NCBI GenBank assembly: GCA_021324595.1
Contig: JAJPIV010000122.1
Span: forward strand, 1-64,000
DNA: 64,000 nt
DNA from: Actinomycetota bacterium
GTDB taxonomy: Bacteria > Actinomycetota > Actinomycetes > Streptosporangiales > Streptosporangiaceae
Direction: 5' to 3'
Part shown: positions 16,558-25,327 of the stretch, piece after piece
How the letters are laid out: every line of letters begins with the position of its first letter
Numbering within the stretch: position 1 is the first letter of the stretch
Made by a program: the position numbers and the translations under genes
Notes under the pieces: generated by a model
Databases searched by the model: none
Seen by the model: the letters and a program-made list of their open reading frames with translations, nothing else
What the model was told of the DNA's origin: nothing

Positions 16558-17472
16558 GTGAGGATCGGATTCGGGCTGCCGGTCTCGGGCGCGTGGGCCA
16601 CGCCGGAGAACATCTCGTCGTTCGCCGCCGCGGCCGAGCGGGCCGGCTACTCGTCGCTGTGGACGTTCCAGCGGCTGCTGGTCCCCGAGGGCTCGGGCAT
16701 GGAACCGGTCTACCGCAGCGTGCTCGACCCGATGGCGGCCCTCGCCTACGCCGCCGCGGCCACCAGCCGCATCCGCCTGGCGGTCGCCGTGATCAACGTG
16801 CCGTACGTCGCCCCTGCCTACCTCGCCAAGCAGGCGGCCACGGTCGACCTGCTCTCCGCCGGGCGGCTCGAGCTCGGCCTCGGGCTCGGCTGGATGCCCG
16901 AGGAGTTCATCCTCACCGGCGGCTCGATGGAGCGGCGCGGCGCCCGGCTGGCCGAGTACGTGCGGGTGCTCCGGGTGCTCTGGGGACCGCAGCCGGCCGA
17001 GTTCAGCGGCGAGTTCTACCAGGTGCCGCGCGGCTCCACCGCGCCAGCCCCGGTCCAGCCGGGCGGCCCTCCGATCCTGCTCGGCGGCGCGGCCCCGGCC
17101 GCGCTGCGCCGGGCCGGGCGGATCGCCGACGGCTGGGTGACCTCCAGCCGGGCCGACCTGTCCGCGATCGCCGGGAGCATCGCCGTGATCCGGGAGTCCG
17201 CCGCCGCGGCCGGCCGGGACCCGGAGTCGGTGAGGATCATCTGCCGCGGCGTCGTGCGGGCGGGCGAGCCGGCGGGCGGCCCGGGTCGCCGGCTGCTCTC
17301 CGGCAGCCTCGCCCAGATCCGCGACGACCTCGCCTGGCTCGCGGACCAGGGGGTCAGCGAGGTCTTCTGCGACCTGAACTGGGATCCGCTGGTGGGCGCG
17401 CCGGACGCCGACCCCGGCGCGGCGACCGGCCGGGCATGGTCGATCCTGCACGAGCTCGCGCCCGCCGCGTGA
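16558..17472 (+). CDS. LLM-class F420-dependent oxidoreductase
   Basis: A 304-residue luciferase-like monooxygenase-fold enzyme, probably using coenzyme F420 (family inference). It shows the family's N-terminal strand MRIGFGLPVSG, the VAVAVINVPYVAPAYLAKQ region, the GRLELGLGLGWMPEE segment with the non-prolyl cis-peptide site nearby, PPILLGGAAPAALRRAGR and DGWVTSS. Substrate unknown. The GTG start is preceded by TAGGGT at 16545-16550, 7 nt before it, so transcription probably starts at the start codon. It stands alone on the plus strand. Confidence 0.87.
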   Translation: MRIGFGLPVSGAWATPENISSFAAAAERAGYSSLWTFQRLLVPEGSGMEPVYRSVLDPMAALAYAAAATSRIRLAVAVINVPYVAPAYLAKQAATVDLLSAGRLELGLGLGWMPEEFILTGGSMERRGARLAEYVRVLRVLWGPQPAEFSGEFYQVPRGSTAPAPVQPGGPPILLGGAAPAALRRAGRIADGWVTSSRADLSAIAGSIAVIRESAAAAGRDPESVRIICRGVVRAGEPAGGPGRRLLSGSLAQIRDDLAWLADQGVSEVFCDLNWDPLVGAPDADPGAATGRAWSILHELAPAA

Positions 17473-17532
17473 GCGCCGCCGGCCCGCGCGCGGGCGGGCG
17501 GCACGGCGTCAGCATTTCCCCCGTGTCGTGCC

Positions 17533-17562
17533 TTGCCCTGAGGCGAGAGGCTACGCGATAGT
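17533..17562 (+). promoter_or_regulatory. Candidate promoter of the secreted-protein gene
   Basis: TTGCCC at 17533-17538 and GATAGT at 17557-17562 with an 18-bp spacer, about 50 bp before the start codon. A modest match to the housekeeping consensus. Confidence 0.4.
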
Positions 17563-17612
17563 GCTCATGAAGCGCGTCCGGCCACACATGGGTGCGAACG
17601 AGAGGTGGATGC

Positions 17613-19514
17613 ATGCAAAGTCGCTGGTCATTCAGAAGACGTTCTGCCTGGGCGCTGATCGTGGCGCCCGCGCTCGCGGTCGCCGGGCTGTCGGCGGCCG
17701 CCGCGGCCCCGGCCGCGGCCCGCCCCAGCGCGCCGGCGAGCCCGCGCGTGCTGGTGCCCAGGGCCACGAACGAGCTGGACTGCAACGGTTGGAGCGCGAA
17801 GTACAAGCCCCTCGTGCCGGCCCACCGGATGCTCTGCGTGGACCCGCACGGCCCGCTCGCCCCGGACAAGTACAAGAAGGGCGGTCCGCACGGCGCCGCG
17901 GTCCGGTACTGGCACCGGTTCCTGGACAACGGGCACTACATCGGCCACGACGAGCCGAGCGTCAAGTTCATCTCCGGCGCCCCGAAGTCCGGCAACACCA
18001 TGACCTACTTCATGCAGATGCCGCGGGACCCGCGCCGCCACCCGACCAACAACGGCTCGGTCGTGGACTACGGCGAGCTGAGCGTCGCCCCCTGGTTCGG
18101 CCTGCCGATCTGCGACCCGAGGTCCTACCCGCAGAATCCGTGCACCCCGGACAGCAACAGCAACTCGGGCGCGATCAACGATCCGCACGCCGCCGGCTCG
18201 GCCTTCATGGAGCTGCAGTTCTACCCGCCGGGTTTCACCCCGTTCGCCGACAACATCAGCTGCAGCAAGACGCAGTGGTGCGCGGCGCTGACGATCGACA
18301 GCCTGGAGTCCCAGTTCAACTTCGTGAACCTGAACCCGAACTGCACCGAGCCGGTGAACTTCGCGTTCCTGCAGACCAACGGCGTCCCGGCCGGGCCGCC
18401 GAGCCCGCAGCTGGCGGACGCGGCGACGTTCACCCCGAACGCGGACACGCTCCGGATCAACCCCGGTGACGTGCTGCGGGTCTCGATCTCGGACCCGGCC
18501 GCCGGCCTGACCACCGCGGTCACGGACCTGACCACCGGCCAGACCGGCTACATGGTGGCGAGCGCGGCCAACGGCTTCGCCGACACCAACTACAAGACCT
18601 GCGCGGGGACGCCGTTCACCTTCCACGCCGAGTACGCCACCGCCGCGCCGCAGAACCAGGTCCCCTGGGCCGCGCTCGAGGGCGGCGTGCTGATGGAGCA
18701 GGAGATCGGCCACTCGGAGGTCTGCGCCTCGCTCACCCACCGGGACGCGGTGAAGGAGCCCGGCATCATCGTCGACAAGAAGGTCTATGACACCTGCGTG
18801 GGCGGCACCGAGGGCCCGGGCCGGTCCGCCGGCGAGGGCGGCTGCAGCCTCAAGACGCTCACCTGCGCGAACCCGACGACGGAGGGGACCACCGGGCCGA
18901 TCGCCTGCCCGAGCAAGAGCCTGGTCAGCGGCCAGCTCTGCGAGTTCGCCGACGGCCTGTGCATGAAGCAGGGCACCAGGACGGTGACCCTGGGCACGCA
19001 GACGGTGACCGCCAGCTCGCGGGTGAACCTCTGCGCCGACAACCGGTTCCAGAACGGCGACCTGGACTTCGACGGGCTCTCCTACAGCCCGAGCGCCTGG
19101 CCGAACGGCTCGCCGAACGTGCCGACCTCGATCAGGTACGCCGGGCCGTTCGACGCCGCCGGCCAGACCTACCCCGAGGTCCAGTTCGAGACCGACGTGG
19201 CCGGCTCGGAGTTCCTGTGCAACGTCTTCAACGGCAACAACTGCGACGCCCCGCCGCTGGGCGCCAAGTTCTACCCGTTCTGGACGATCACGAAGAAGAA
19301 GGGCCAGGCGGTCGGCCACGGCCTGTTCCCGGTCGGCGCCTGCACCTGGAACTTCGGCAACTTCATCAAGGGAGTCACCACCCGGGACTTCGGCAAGGAC
19401 GCGCAGTACGGCGCCCCGGACCTCGCCAGGTACGCGGGCACGCTGATCTCGCCGATCAAGTCCAACCCCGAGGTCACCGGGGGCGGCTGCCCGGCGCTGA
19501 GCATGCCGGGCTGA
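17613..19514 (+). CDS. Large cysteine-rich secreted protein of unknown function
   Basis: A 633-residue exported protein that I do not assign to a family. A signal peptide is clear: MQSRWSFRRRSAW, then a hydrophobic core and an Ala-rich region with AAA-AP-type cleavage near residue 33. The mature part has about 20 cysteines (for example CSKTQWC, LCEFADGLC, GCSLKTLTC, FNGNNCD), implying several disulfides outside the cell, and many Asn, Gly, Thr and aromatic residues as in extracellular beta-rich proteins. No catalytic signature, lectin repeat or anchor signal is visible. The ATG at 17613 has GAGAGG about 7 nt upstream; an upstream GTG at 17592 is less likely. It is followed by two strong hairpins, so it is monocistronic. 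Confidence 0.8.
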   Translation: MQSRWSFRRRSAWALIVAPALAVAGLSAAAAAPAAARPSAPASPRVLVPRATNELDCNGWSAKYKPLVPAHRMLCVDPHGPLAPDKYKKGGPHGAAVRYWHRFLDNGHYIGHDEPSVKFISGAPKSGNTMTYFMQMPRDPRRHPTNNGSVVDYGELSVAPWFGLPICDPRSYPQNPCTPDSNSNSGAINDPHAAGSAFMELQFYPPGFTPFADNISCSKTQWCAALTIDSLESQFNFVNLNPNCTEPVNFAFLQTNGVPAGPPSPQLADAATFTPNADTLRINPGDVLRVSISDPAAGLTTAVTDLTTGQTGYMVASAANGFADTNYKTCAGTPFTFHAEYATAAPQNQVPWAALEGGVLMEQEIGHSEVCASLTHRDAVKEPGIIVDKKVYDTCVGGTEGPGRSAGEGGCSLKTLTCANPTTEGTTGPIACPSKSLVSGQLCEFADGLCMKQGTRTVTLGTQTVTASSRVNLCADNRFQNGDLDFDGLSYSPSAWPNGSPNVPTSIRYAGPFDAAGQTYPEVQFETDVAGSEFLCNVFNGNNCDAPPLGAKFYPFWTITKKKGQAVGHGLFPVGACTWNFGNFIKGVTTRDFGKDAQYGAPDLARYAGTLISPIKSNPEVTGGGCPALSMPG

Positions 19515-19531
19515 GCACGCCGCCACCGGGC

Positions 19532-19547
19532 GCGGGCAAGTGCCCGC
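19532..19547 (+). terminator. Short hairpin after the secreted-protein gene
   Basis: GCGGGCA and TGCCCGC form a 7-bp perfect stem with a 2-nt centre, 17 bp after the stop codon. First of two adjacent hairpins. Confidence 0.5.
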
Positions 19548-19554
19548 ACCAGCC

Positions 19555-19588
19555 GGGCTCCCCGGCCGCGGCCGCGGCCGGGGAGCCC
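19555..19588 (+). terminator. Perfect 34-bp inverted repeat terminator
   Basis: Seventeen bases beginning GGGCTCCCCGGCCGCGG are followed immediately by their exact reverse complement. This very strong GC hairpin lies between the secreted-protein gene and valS and most likely ends transcription of the former. Confidence 0.75.
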
Positions 19589-19612
19589 GCGGCGTTTCCG
19601 GCGGCGCCGCGC

Positions 19613-19618
19613 TATGAT
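19613..19618 (+). promoter_or_regulatory. -10 box of a leaderless valS transcript
   Basis: TATGAT lies 6 nt before the ATG at 19625, so transcription should begin at or within a base or two of the start codon. No clear ribosome binding site is present, in agreement with a leaderless mRNA. Confidence 0.55.
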
Positions 19619-19624
19619 CGGCCC

Positions 19625-22217
19625 ATGGACACCGGCTCGCGCTCGGCCCCGTTCCCGCCCGAGCGGCCGTCCCTCGACGGGCTCGAGGAGAAGTGGTCGC
19701 GCGCCTGGGAAGAGCGGCGCGTAGTACAGGTTTGACCGCACCAGGGACCGCGAGCAGGTCTACTCGATCGACGCCCCGCCGCTGACCGCGAGCGGGTCGC
19801 TGCACCTCGGCCACGTCTTCTCCTACACGCACACCGACGTCGTGGCGCGGTTCCAGCGGATGCGGGGCAAGGCGGTGTTCTACCCGGTCGGCTGGGACGA
19901 CAACGGCCTGGCGACCGAGCGGCGGGTGCAGAACCACTACGGCGTCACGTGCGATCCCCGGCTCCCCTACCGGCCCGGCCTGACGCCGCCGGGCCCCGGC
20001 GGCACGGCCCGCCAGCCGGTTTCCCGGCGCAACTTCACCGAGCTGTGCCGCGAGCTCACCACGGCGGACGAGCTCGCCTACGAGCAGGCCTGGCGCCGGC
20101 TCGGGCTGTCGGTGGACTGGGCGACCTGCTACCGGACGGTCGGCGACCGCGCGGCGGCCGCCTCGCAGCGGGCGTTCCTGCGGGCGCTGGCCGCCGGCCA
20201 GGCCTACCAGGCGACCGGGCCGGTGCTGTGGGACGTGACGTTCGGCACCGCCGTCGCCCAGGCCGAGATCGAGGACCGGGCGGTGCGCGGCAGCCGCTGG
20301 CGCGTCGCGTTCACCCTCGGTGACGCCGGGGAGGGCCGCCCGGCCGAGGTCGTGGTGGAGACCACCCGGCCCGAGCTGCTCGCCGCGTGCGTGGCGCTGG
20401 TCGCCCACCCGGCCGATGAGCGGTACCGGCACCTGATCGGCGCCACGGCGCGCAGCCCCGTGTTCGGCGTGCCGGTGCCCGTGCTCGCGCACCGGCTCGC
20501 CGACCCGGCCAAGGGCACCGGGATCGCGATGTGCTGCACCTTCGGGGACGTCACCGACGTGGCCTGGTGGCGCGACCTGGCGCTGCCGGCCCGCCCGGTG
20601 ATCGGGCCCGACGGCCGGATCGCGGCGCAGGCGCCCGGGGCGATCACCACCGCCGCGGGCCGGGCCGCCTACGCGGAGCTGGCGGGCCTGGCCGTCCGGG
20701 CGGCCCGGGACCGGGCCGCCCGGCTGCTCGCCGCCGCCGGGGCGCTGCGCGGCGGCCCGGAGCCGGTCACGCACCAGGTCAAGTTCTACGAGAAGGGCGA
20801 GGCGCCGCTGGAGATCATCGGCGCACGCCAGTGGTTCCTGAGGAACGGCTCCGGCGACCCCAGGCTCCGGGAGGAGCTGCTGGCCCGCGGCCGCGAGCTG
20901 CGCTGGCACCCGCCGCACATGCGGGCGCGCTTCGAGGACTGGGTGAACGGGCTGACCGGCGACTGGCTCGTCAGCCGGCAGCGGTTCTTCGGCGTGCCGG
21001 TCCCGGTCTGGTACCCGGTCGGCGAGGACGGGGCGGCCGATCACGGCTCCCCGATCGTGCCGGGCGAGGACCGCCTGCCGGTGGACCCGTCGGCCGGGCC
21101 GCCGCCGGGCTACGCGGAGGCGCAGCGGGACGCCCCGGGCGGGTTCACGGCCGACCCGGACGTGCTGGACACCTGGGCGACGTCCTCGCTGACCCCGCAG
21201 ATCGCCGGCGGCTGGCCGGACGACGAGGACCTCTTCCGCCGCGTCTACCCGATGGACCTGCGGCCGCAGGCGCACGAGATCATCCGGACCTGGCTGTTCT
21301 ACACGGTGCTGCGGTCGCATGTGCTGGAGGGCACGCTGCCGTGGCGGCACGCCGCGATCTCCGGCTGGGTCGTGGACCCTGACCGCAGCAGCAAGAAGAT
21401 GTCCAAGTCCGCGGGGAACGTGATCACCCCCGCCGGCCTGTTCGGGGCCTACGGCGCCGACGCGGCCCGGCACTGGGCGGCGAGCGCCCGCCTGGGCGTG
21501 GACACGGTCTTCGACCCCGCCCAGGTCAGGGTGGGCCGCAGGCTCGCGATCAAGATCCTGAACGCGTCCCGGTTCGTGCTCGGCCTCGGCCTGCCGGAAC
21601 CGCCGCCCGGGCCCGGCTGGCCGGTGACGGCGCCGCTGGACCGAGCGCTGCTCGCCCGCCTGGCCGAGGTGACCGGGCGGTGCACCGCCGCGATGGAGCG
21701 CTACGACCACGCGCTCGCCCTGGACCTGGCCGAGGGGATGTTCTGGCGGTTCTGCGACGACTACCTGGAGCTGGTCAAGCCCCGCGCCCGGGCGGCCGGC
21801 GCCGACCCGGCCGGCGCCGGCTCGGCGGTGACGGCGCTCCGGGAGGCGCTGTCGGTGCTGCTGCGGCTGCTCGCCCCGGTGCTGCCGTTCGCCACCGAGG
21901 AGGCGTGGTCGTGGTGGCACGACGGCTCCATCCACCGCGCCCCGTGGCCCGATCCCGCCCGCATCGGCCCGCCCGGCCCGCCCGGCCCGGACGGCCTGGA
22001 GGCCGCGTCCGCCGCGATCGGCGCGATCAGGAGGGCCAGGTCGCGGGCCGGGATCAGCCAGCGCGCCGAGGTGGCACGGCTGACCGCGGCCGGCCCGCGC
22101 CAGGAGCTGGACGCCCTGGCCGCGGTGCTCGGCGACGTGCGGGCCGCCGGCCGCGTGCGCGAGGTCGAGCTGGTCGCCGCGGGCACGCCGCAGGCGACCT
22201 ACGCCGTCCAGCTGTAG
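19625..22217 (+). pseudogene. valS: Valyl-tRNA synthetase, frame broken by one extra base near residue 33
   Basis: Together the two frames encode a class I synthetase of ~863 residues, normal for ValRS. The first 32 codons (from ATG 19625, MDTGSRSAPFPPERPS to EEKWSRAWEERR) are in one frame; the rest, from TAC-AGG-TTT-GAC (YRFD) at 19725, is in the next. GTAG at 19721-19724 should be three bases, so one base is extra; as written the first frame stops at TGA 19733-19735 and the second has TAG at 19722-19724. All later motifs are intact: HLGH (HIGH variant) in the ASGSLHLGHVFSYTHTDVV region, WDDNGLATERRVQNHYG, editing-domain TTRPELLAACVALVAHP, and KKMSKSAGNVITP. An isolated ATG at 19842 would omit HLGH. 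Since valS is essential, a sequencing or assembly error is the likeliest cause; a true mutation with a second valS elsewhere, or recoding, are alternatives. Confidence 0.85.
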
Positions 22218-22337
22218 CCGCGGCCCGCCTCGGCGTGCCGGGGCGATGCCGGCCAGTCCGGCGGTGGCCCGCCGTGCCCGCGCGGTCACGGCTGCGCCGG
22301 GCTGAGCACCGCCGGGGGAAGGGGGTAGCTTGGGCTC

Positions 22338-22742
22338 ATGGCCAGGATCGAGGTGCCCGAGGACGAGTGGCGGCGGCGGCTGAGCCCGCAGGAGTACCGG
22401 GTGCTCCGCGAGGCGGGCACCGAGCCGCCGTTCACCGGCGAGTACACCGACACCAAGACCCGGGGCGTCTACCGGTGCCGGGCGTGCGGCGCGGTGCTGT
22501 TCACCTCCGATGCCAAGTTCGAGTCCCACTGCGGATGGCCGAGCTTCTACCAGCCGGCCGAGGGGGACGCGGTGGTGCTGCGCGAGGACCGCTCGCTCGG
22601 CATGGTCAGGACCGAGGTGCGGTGCGCCAGCTGCGACTCCCATCTCGGCCACGTCTTCGAGGGCGAGGGCTACGACGTCCCCACCGGCCAGCGGTGGTGC
22701 ATCAACTCGATCTCGCTGACCCTGGAGCCCGCCGGGAGCTAG
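22338..22742 (+). CDS. msrB: Peptide-methionine (R)-S-oxide reductase
   Basis: A 134-residue cytoplasmic repair enzyme that reduces the R-epimer of methionine sulfoxide. Zinc is held by Cys47/Cys50 (CRAC) and Cys96/Cys99 (CASC); the catalytic cysteine is Cys121 in RWCINS; the substrate-site segments [12 protein letters not shown] and HLGHVFEGE are conserved. No resolving Cys position beyond these is obvious apart from Cys65. Length is standard for the family. TAGCTT at 22326-22331 lies 6 nt before the ATG, again suggesting a leaderless transcript. Confidence 0.96.
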   Translation: MARIEVPEDEWRRRLSPQEYRVLREAGTEPPFTGEYTDTKTRGVYRCRACGAVLFTSDAKFESHCGWPSFYQPAEGDAVVLREDRSLGMVRTEVRCASCDSHLGHVFEGEGYDVPTGQRWCINSISLTLEPAGS

Positions 22743-22771
22743 CGGCGCCGGCACGAGGGCAGAATGCCGGT

Positions 22772-24529
22772 ATGGCACGGGCCAACGACCAGGTCGCGGC
22801 GCTCCTGCAGGAGTACGCGGACCTGCTGCTGATCTCGGGCGGCGACCCGTTCCGCGCCCGCAACTACGAGAAGGCAGCCAAATCGGTCGCCGGGTACGGC
22901 CACGACGTCGCCGGGCTCGGCGAGGCGCAGCTGCGCCGGATCCCCGGCGTCGGCGCGTCGATCGCCGCGAAGATCGCCCAGTTCCAGCGGACGGGCACGA
23001 TCGCCGAGCTTGACGAGCTGCGCGCGGCGATCCCGGACGGGGTGCGGGAGATGACCACGATCCCGGCGCTCGGCCCGAAGCGCGCCGCCCAGCTCTACCA
23101 CGAGCTCGGGATCGCCTCGATCGACGAGCTCGCCGAGGCGGTCGAGCAGGGCAGGCTGCGCGGGCTGCGGGGGTTCGGCGCCAGGAGCGAGGAGAGGCTG
23201 CGGCACGGGATCGCGCTCGCCCGCAGCCTCGGCCAGCGGGTTCCCATCCACGTGGCCGACGAGACCGCGCAGCGGGTGGTCGCGGCGGTCGGCCAGGCGC
23301 CCGGTTGCGGGCGGTGCGAGCCCGCCGGGTCGCTGAGGCGGTTCAGGGACACCATCGGCGACGTCGACGTGCTCGCCGCCGCCGCCGACTCGGCGGCGCT
23401 GATGGACGCGCTCGTCTCGCTGCCCGGGGTGACGGAGGTGATCGCGCGCGGCGACGCCAAGACCTCGGTCCGGATCGGCACCGGCCACCCCGCCCAGGGC
23501 GGGAGCATCCAGGTGGACCTGCGGGTCGTCCCGGCCGAGTGCTGGGGGGCCGCGCTGCAGTACTTCACCGGGTCGCAGGCGCACAACGTCGCCGTCCGCG
23601 AGATCGCGGTCCGGCGGCGGCTCAAGCTCTCCGAGTACGGCCTGTTCGACGCCGAGACCGGGGACCTGATCGTGAGCCGGACGGAGGAGGAGGTCTACGC
23701 ACGCCTGGGCATGGACTGGGTGCCGCCGCCGATGCGCGAGGACTCCGGCGAGGTCCAGGCCGCCCTGCGCCACGAGATCCCGCGCCTGGTCCAGGAGCGG
23801 GACATCCGCGGGGACCTGCACACGCACACCACGCTGTCCGACGGGGTCGGCACGCTGGAGGAGATGGTCGCCGCGGGACGGGCCCGCGGGTACGAGTACC
23901 TGGCGGTCACCGACCACGCGCCGAACCTGTTCATGCAGCGGATGACCTTCGAGAAGATGCTCGAGCAGCGCGAGCGGCTGCGGGCCCTGGAGCGGCGGCT
24001 GGCCAGCGACGGCGGGCGCCCGATGACGCTGCTGCACGGCACCGAGCTGAACATCGCGCCGGACGGCACCGTCGACTGGCCGGCGGACATCCTGGCCGGG
24101 TTCGACATCTGCGTGGCGTCGGTGCACTCGCACTTCGACCAGCCGCGGGCCGAGATGACCAGGCGGTTCCTGCGCGCGTGCGAGAACCCGGGCGTGCACG
24201 TCATCGGGCACCCGCTGGCCCGGCGGATCGGCAGCCGCCCGCCGGTCGATGTGGACCTGGCGGAGGTGTTCCGGGCCTGCGCGGCGACCGGGACCGCCCT
24301 GGAGATCAACTCCCACCCCGAGCGCCTGGACCTGCCATCCGAGCACATCAGGGCGGCCGCCGAGGCCGGGGTGAGGTTCGCGATCGACACCGACTCGCAC
24401 GCCACGGGGAACCTGGCCTTCCTGAGGTACGGGATCGGCACCGCGCAGCGCGGCTGGCTCACCCCGGACCTGGTGATCAACACCTGGCCGGCCGGCCGGC
24501 TCAGGGAGTTCCTGCGCAAGGGCGGGTAG
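22772..24529 (+). CDS. Family X DNA polymerase with C-terminal PHP domain
   Basis: A 585-residue bacterial PolX. The N-terminal 8-kDa-like and helix-hairpin-helix region includes LRRIPGVGASIAAKI and IPALGPKRAAQLYHELG; the nucleotidyltransferase palm has GSLRRFRDTIGDVDVL with the metal-binding Asp pair; a third acidic residue lies in IQVDLRVV. The C-terminal PHP phosphoesterase (from ~340) starts DLHTHTTLSDGVGTLEEM and includes TDHAP, LHGTELNI, ASVHSHF and IDTDSHA, giving the expected His/Asp metal ligands for 3'-5' exonuclease or AP-endonuclease activity. Role: gap filling and base-excision repair. It follows msrB closely on the same strand. Confidence 0.94.
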   Translation: MARANDQVAALLQEYADLLLISGGDPFRARNYEKAAKSVAGYGHDVAGLGEAQLRRIPGVGASIAAKIAQFQRTGTIAELDELRAAIPDGVREMTTIPALGPKRAAQLYHELGIASIDELAEAVEQGRLRGLRGFGARSEERLRHGIALARSLGQRVPIHVADETAQRVVAAVGQAPGCGRCEPAGSLRRFRDTIGDVDVLAAAADSAALMDALVSLPGVTEVIARGDAKTSVRIGTGHPAQGGSIQVDLRVVPAECWGAALQYFTGSQAHNVAVREIAVRRRLKLSEYGLFDAETGDLIVSRTEEEVYARLGMDWVPPPMREDSGEVQAALRHEIPRLVQERDIRGDLHTHTTLSDGVGTLEEMVAAGRARGYEYLAVTDHAPNLFMQRMTFEKMLEQRERLRALERRLASDGGRPMTLLHGTELNIAPDGTVDWPADILAGFDICVASVHSHFDQPRAEMTRRFLRACENPGVHVIGHPLARRIGSRPPVDVDLAEVFRACAATGTALEINSHPERLDLPSEHIRAAAEAGVRFAIDTDSHATGNLAFLRYGIGTAQRGWLTPDLVINTWPAGRLREFLRKGG

Positions 24530-24556
24530 CCGGGGCCGGCCGCCGCGGGCCGCCGC

Positions 24557-25327
24557 TCAGGCCAGGGCGGCCAGCAGCTCGCTGACCGGCTTGCGCCGGC
24601 CGGTGTAGAACGGGATCTCCACTCGGGTGTGCCGCCTCGCGGACGCCCCGCGCAGGTGCCGCATGAGGTCCACGATCCGGTGCAGCTCGTCGGCCTCGAA
24701 CGCGAGCAGCCACTCGTAGTCACCGAGGGCGAACGCCGAGACCGTGTTCGCCCGCACGTCCGGGTACTCGCGGGCCATCTGCCCGTGCTCGGCCAGCATC
24801 GCCCGGCGCTCGGAGTCGTCGAGCAGGTACCACTCGTAGGAGCGCACGAACGGGTAGACGCACACGTAGTCCCGCGGCGGCTCGCCGGCGAGGAACGCCG
24901 GGATGTGGCTCTTGTTGAACTCGGCGGGCCGGTGCAGCGCCATCGCCGACCAGACCGGCTCGCAGGCCCGCCCCAGCCCGGTGCGGCGGAACCGCACGTA
25001 CATCTCCTGCAGGTCGTCGCTGGACGGCCCGGTCCACCAGAACATCAGGTCCGCGTCGGCGCGCATCCCCTGCACGTCATAGCAGCCGCGGGTCACCACG
25101 TCCTTGCCGGCGGCCTGCTCGATCAGGTCGCACACCTCGGCCGCGAGCGCCTCGCGGCCCGCGAGGTCCACCGAGGCCCGGTCGGTGACCTTGAACACCG
25201 ACCACATGGTGTACCGGATGAGCTGGTTCAGGTCCCTGGCCCTGGGCCGCGGGGCGGCGGCGTCCGCGGCGGGCTCTGGGCCCGCCTGGCGGGCGGCGGG
25301 CCCGGGCACGACATGTTCACCTGTCAT
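24557..25327 (-). CDS. hemQ: Coproheme decarboxylase HemQ
   Basis: A 256-residue protein of the chlorite-dismutase-like fold, the last enzyme of the coproporphyrin-dependent haem pathway: it decarboxylates coproheme to haem b with hydrogen peroxide. Family features are [12 protein letters not shown] at the start of the domain, [37 protein letters not shown] followed by [11 protein letters not shown], and [15 protein letters not shown]. It lacks the distal Arg arrangement diagnostic of true chlorite dismutases as far as can be judged by eye. The first ~30 residues are a Pro/Ala-rich extension. It overlaps the upstream hemY gene by 11 bp, so the two are coupled. No signal peptide. Confidence 0.93.
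   Translation of the reverse strand: MTGEHVVPGPAARQAGPEPAADAAAPRPRARDLNQLIRYTMWSVFKVTDRASVDLAGREALAAEVCDLIEQAAGKDVVTRGCYDVQGMRADADLMFWWTGPSSDDLQEMYVRFRRTGLGRACEPVWSAMALHRPAEFNKSHIPAFLAGEPPRDYVCVYPFVRSYEWYLLDDSERRAMLAEHGQMAREYPDVRANTVSAFALGDYEWLLAFEADELHRIVDLMRHLRGASARRHTRVEIPFYTGRRKPVSELLAALA

Noticed and set aside
19842-22217. valS taken as starting at ATG 19842
   Set aside because: It would remove the HLGH active-site motif; the frame clearly continues upstream to 19725 and joins the N-terminus by a one-base shift.
17628-22778. A 1716-residue minus-strand frame
   Set aside because: Low-complexity Arg/Gly/Val/His-rich translation antisense to the secreted protein, valS and msrB, a product of high GC content.
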